A stretch of 64,000 bases of DNA from Enoplosus armatus. Its lineage: Eukaryota; Chordata; Actinopteri; Centrarchiformes; Enoplosidae. The stretch covers positions 28,211,240 through 28,275,239 of the forward strand of contig NC_092180.1 of assembly GCF_043641665.1 (NCBI RefSeq), given 5' to 3'. The position numbers and the translations under genes were made by a program. Positions 48,340 to 64,000 of this stretch are shown here, piece by piece; position 1 is the stretch's first letter, and every line of letters starts with the position of its first letter. The notes beneath the pieces were generated by a model. It did not search any database, had not been told where the DNA came from, and saw only the letters and a list, made by a program, of their open reading frames with translations.

Positions 48340-48535
48340 AGACCACAGCCCCGGCTGCCCCCGTCATGGCAAAGTGTCCTTGAGCAAGACACTGAACCCT
48401 AACTTGCTCCCGATGGAGACCAGCACCTTGCATGGCAGCTCGGTCGCCATTGGTGTGTGTGAATGTGTGAGTGAATGGGTGAATGAGACTTAGCTGTAAA
48501 GCGCTTTGGGAACCGTGAAGGTTGAAAAGCGCTAT
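48340..48535 (+). repeat. Dispersed repeat (CTTGAGCAAGACACTGAACCC type)
   Basis: TCCTTGAGCAAGACACTGAA, GTGTGAATGTGTGAGTGAAT and AAAGCGCTTTGGGAA in a row match a very common fish interspersed repeat. Class unknown; it encodes nothing. Confidence 0.55.
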
Positions 48536-48663
48536 CTGAGACCCGGAGAAAAAAAGGTTTTGCTTTTTTGATTTTTTTATGATAATTTAAGTATTGTGGT
48601 TTAAAGAAACATGTTGCAACAATTTTTTTTTCAAAAATATTGTTTATTGATTTTTTATTGACT

Positions 48664-49089
48664 GTCCCTTGTAGTGGACATCGGGACTTGCTTCATACAG
48701 AATGTAATGATGTAATTCTATGATACTGAATTCATTTTTGAGTGGATTTCTTTTAAAAATTATTTTCATGTCGTGAACATTAAAGTAAATGAAATTCTGA
48801 CATTCAAACTCTTCAATCTACCAAACAGGGTTAGTTAAACATGATGCTAAAACAAAAATATATTTGGCTAAGTGCAAGTAGTTACTGGAATATCCTTACT
48901 GGTGCTTCGCACAATAAACATTTGAACACAAATCTAACCCTAACCCTAACCCTCTTCGACAACAGGGTTGAAACTTAAGTGATAAAGAAAGGAGAGGTAT
49001 AAATTTAATGCACTTTTAGCAGATGTATTATTAAATATGTAAATCAACAGGGTCAATAATTTTCCAAGTCAAGTTTTTAACTGATTGTG

Positions 49090-49151
<62 letters not shown>

Positions 49152-49493
49152 TCAACAGTGTGAACAAAAACTGCTCTCATTTCCCTTTCTACACACTGTA
49201 ATAGCAATAAACTTCAAAACCCTAGCTTACACATTGCTCCTGATCCATAACACACAATGTGTATCATCACTTTTCCCTGGCTTGGGCTCAGGCTCCTCAA
49301 CAGCTGCAGTATCCTCCTCTGAGCTTTCATCTTCCTCCTCTCTCTGGCCCTCCTTTACCTCATCTTTAGGCAGCTCTAAATCAGAATCTCCTTCCACAAT
49401 TCTTAACAAAATCCTCTCTACCTCACTTTGCCCTCTGCTCCTTGATGTATTACAAATGGAGGTTAGTAAGTCCTGATGTCCTCTACAAAGGAC
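48664..49493 (-). mobile_element. Decayed DNA-transposon remnant with acidic N-terminal ORF
   Basis: GTCC-TTGTAG-GGACATC-GGAC type words at 48664-48687 and 49470-49493 are inverted copies of each other. Between them the minus strand is open over about 49239-49475 and encodes ILLRIVEGDSDLELPKDEV followed by a Glu/Asp-rich run. Such an N-terminus resembles piggyBac-like transposases, but no catalytic domain is present. A GT microsatellite (49093-49149) and a telomere-like run interrupt it. Confidence 0.35.
49093..49149. repeat. GT microsatellite
   Basis: About 57 bp of GT within the decayed transposon 48664-49493. Confidence 0.95.
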
Positions 49494-50140
49494 ATTGAAT
49501 AAAAGTTGTGTTATGAAAGGGTTAAAATTACTGTGACTTTTTAAAAATCTTACTAAATGGAAGCCAAGACTTATTTTTAAGAAACAACTTGATTTTTAGC
49601 AACAGAAACATGATATCTGGGTCTTAGGAGGAGATCATTTACCATTTACCATTAGCCACATGCACCAACTCCACAAGTAACGAAAAATGCAGCGATAACT
49701 CATCATATTGCTCACCATGTTAAATCAAATGTTACATTACAATGAGTACATTCTTATTTTCTTTCGTATTCCCTTTAGTCCCTACTGCAGGACCTCAACT
49801 GACAGGTCGTGGGAAACAAATCGAGCAGTTTCAGTAAATACTAAAGATTAACATGCGTATGCCTTAGGAAAAACAGACACACCTGTCAGTTTTATTACAT
49901 TACATAATTACATTTATTACACGCAAGCCTAAAATGTACTTTGTTACAGCAGATGTTATGGCCAATAATACTCCACTGCAGCTAACAATGCCGACCAGCG
50001 AGGCCACGGAGGTCAACGACACCGTTTGCATAACTTAAGGTTATTACATAGAGGAAGCTTGCATCATCAAGCTTTTAATGTCTGTTGGTTGTAATGCAGA
50101 ATACGTACCAATGCTGTCATTTATTTTATTTTTTTTAGAA

Positions 50141-50940
50141 GAGGCTCAGAGTGCTGCTCCACTACTGCACAGAGACCTGCCATCTTCAGAAGGTTTCTGA
50201 TGACTCAGCAGTAGTTGGATGTATCGGTAAGGGTGATGAGGAGGAGTACAGGGCTGCTGTGGACTACTTTGTCGCATGGTGCGAGCAGGTCCACCTGCAG
50301 CTCAACGTGACAAAGACAAAAAGGAGCTGACTGTGGATCTGAGGAGGGCCGAGGTGCCAATGACCCCTGTTTCCATCCAGGGGGTCAGTGTGGACATTGT
50401 AGAGGATTACAAGTACCTGGGAGTCCACATTGACAATAAACTGGACTGGGTGAAGAACACTAATGCCCTCTACAAGAGGGGTCAGAGCCGTCTCTATTTT
50501 CTGAGGCGGCTGAGGTCCTTCAACATCTGCCGGACTACGCTGAGGATGTTTTATGAGTCTGTAGTGGCCAGTGCTATCCTCTATGCTGTTGCATGCTGGG
50601 GGCAGCAGGCTGAGGGTGGCGGACTCCAACAGGCTCAACAAACTGATCTGTAAGGCCAGTGACGTTGTGGGGGTGGAGCTGGACTCTCTGACGGTGGTGT
50701 CAGAGAGGAGGATGCTGTCCAAGCTGCGGGGCATCTTGGACAGTGTCTCACATCCTCTCCATGACGTACTGGTTGGACACAAGAGCAGCTTCAGTGGGGG
50801 AGACTCATTCCTCCCAAATGTACAACAGAGCGCCACAGGAAATCATTCCTGCCTGTGGCCATCAGACTGTTTAATGCCTCCCTCTGAGTGTCAGACACTC
50901 AGAAGAAACTGAAAATCTGGACCTACTTCACCTGTTCATA
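50141..50940 (+). mobile_element. LINE 3' end, L2/CR1-like reverse transcriptase fragment
   Basis: Plus-strand pieces in shifted frames read VSDDSAVVGCI (the F-x-D-D active-site region), VDYFVAWCEQVHLQLN, EDYKYLGVHIDNKLDW, RGQSRLYFLRRLRSFN, MFYESVVASAILYAVACW. Frameshifts near 50322 and 50610 inactivate it. It ends before a TA/CA microsatellite. A different subfamily from 44477-45040. Confidence 0.85.
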
Positions 50941-50980
50941 TACTACCTCACTATTTATTCTTTCACAGTGCAATACATAC

Positions 50981-51019
<39 letters not shown>

Positions 51020-51903
51020 TATATACACATACATACTCTTATTTCTAAATTTATGCTACTTTCTACTACTTGAATGGGAGCACCGGTACTGTATATTTCC
51101 CCCGTCTCTGGAATTATATATATATCTCAATACATGACAAAGAATGAAGTCAGACCACAAACAAGCATATTTCGAAGAAAGGCATTTAAAAATAATTCTA
51201 AATCAGATTTTAAATGCATCCAAAATAGACAAACAAGCGATTTATGTGCAACTTGAATTGGGAAATAAAAGAATAAAAGAAAAAGACAGAAATTCATTAA
51301 ATATTACACAACATTACAGTACAGATTGTGATGGTGACAAAGGAGGTGAAGATTTTTTTAACTGAAATAATTGACGATTGACAATTTGAGTACTACTTCT
51401 TTAATGATGTTGAAATGATATAAATGTTGAATTATGACAATAAAATGAATTTGGTTAGTATTTCCTGCTGTCTTTCTCATACAGTTGGCTATCTTGTATA
51501 GTTGTACAGTAGCCTTTATAATTTAAAGTTAAGGTATTGTATCTTTCTTTTTTTTTATATATAAATTGGACAGTTAAATGTTGTACAACAGTGCTGCCTA
51601 TGTATACTCACTTATTATACTGTTACAATAATATAATGTTAGCTGTTTGCTCACCAGCCCTGCGAGTGGTCACTACATCGGCAAGCTTCTACGACCACAT
51701 ATTTCACTTTGCCACTTTCTGCTAAAAACGGTTCTTAAGATTGTGTTTTTCATGTTTTTCTTAGCCTATTTTTCAAGGGCTTTGTGTACATAAAGCCTAT
51801 ATTCTTCATATTATTATTATACAGATAATTGTACTACATAAGTACTTCATGGCCACTTCCGAAGTGGTTATTATGGTGCCCTTCTGTGGTGTGCCTGTCA
51901 GGC

Positions 51904-52018
51904 CACGTGTCAGCCCTGATGTTAATCGTGACACTACTACCTAATCTCCCTCCTGCTGAAAGAAGTGGCTGCTCCCTCCCTCCATGCCCCCTCCCCTCCA
52001 CTACAGCTTCATAAATAC
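51904..52018 (+). promoter_or_regulatory. tph1: tph1 proximal promoter: E-box, TAATC sites, TATA-like box
   Basis: A CACGTG E-box at 51904-51909, TTAATC at 51922-51927, CTAATC at 51941-51946 and a TATA-like CATAAATAC at 52010-52018 lie upstream of the start codon at 52211. CACGTG is bound by CLOCK/BMAL-type factors and YTAATC by OTX/CRX factors, which control pineal and retinal genes. The combination fits the known pineal expression of tph1; binding is inferred. Confidence 0.4.
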
Positions 52019-52210
52019 GGTGGCATTTTGCTGCGTGTATACGGTACAGCTGGCAACTTGTGCTGCAGCTGATCTCGTAGTCTTCTGCCGTCTTCCTCTC
52101 TTGAGAAACTCTCGTTCCGAGTTTCGAGCTCAGCTGTCGCTCGGGCAGAACAAACCACATTTACTGAGCGATAAGTATATTGCAGTTCTACTACTGATCT
52201 GGAGACAGGC

Positions 52211-64000
<11,790 letters not shown>

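Noticed and set aside
50264..50836. 190-aa minus-strand ORF
   Set aside because: Antisense to the LINE reverse-transcriptase fragment; the sense frame has the recognisable motifs.

Overview
The window is nuclear DNA from a ray-finned (teleost) fish. Its genes are split into short exons with GT-AG introns, the proteins are vertebrate orthologues, there are long CA/GT microsatellites, and the interspersed repeats are typical of fish (Tc1, hAT-like short elements, L2/CR1-like and L1 LINE remnants). There is no bacterial-type operon, CRISPR array or phage.

Six protein-coding genes were rebuilt exon by exon by reading splice sites and phase. In order: (1) ccne1, cyclin E1, minus strand, CDS 1580-8784, 450 aa. 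(2) A BtpA-family TIM-barrel gene, plus strand, CDS 10270-15062, 279 aa, head-to-head with ccne1. (3) A short, divergent TP53INP-family gene, minus strand, CDS 15863-17725, 171 aa, tail-to-tail with the BtpA gene. (4) The C19orf12 orthologue, plus strand, CDS 21454-22674, 140 aa. (5) ap2a2, AP-2 alpha adaptin, minus strand, CDS 28480-43697, 23 coding exons, 955 aa. (6) tph1, tryptophan hydroxylase 1, plus strand, from 52211 and running off the right edge inside coding exon 11.

In human, CCNE1 and C19orf12 are neighbours on 19q12, AP2A2 and TPH1 are both on 11p15, and CCNE2 lies beside TP53INP1 on 8q22. The window therefore looks like a mixture of linkage groups of common ancestry. The genes do not form one pathway: they act in cell cycle, autophagy/stress, endocytosis, mitochondrial membrane biology and serotonin/melatonin synthesis. 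Shared layout (divergent promoters, convergent 3' ends) is the main link between neighbours.

Spaces between genes, and the large introns, hold mobile-element material. This includes a full-length Tc1-type transposon with an open DD34E transposase in tph1 intron 5, an inverted-repeat element with perfect 31-bp ends at 25247-26234, a fold-back of THAP-domain first exons at 29074-29843, two L2/CR1-like LINE 3' ends, L1 remnants and several short hAT-like elements. The most notable observations are an AT-AC (U12-type) intron in ap2a2 that has received a 180-bp duplicate carrying part of the preceding exon; the BtpA-like gene paired with cyclin E; a change at an otherwise invariant motif in tph1; and a dispersed repeat carrying two perfect estrogen-response-element palindromes.
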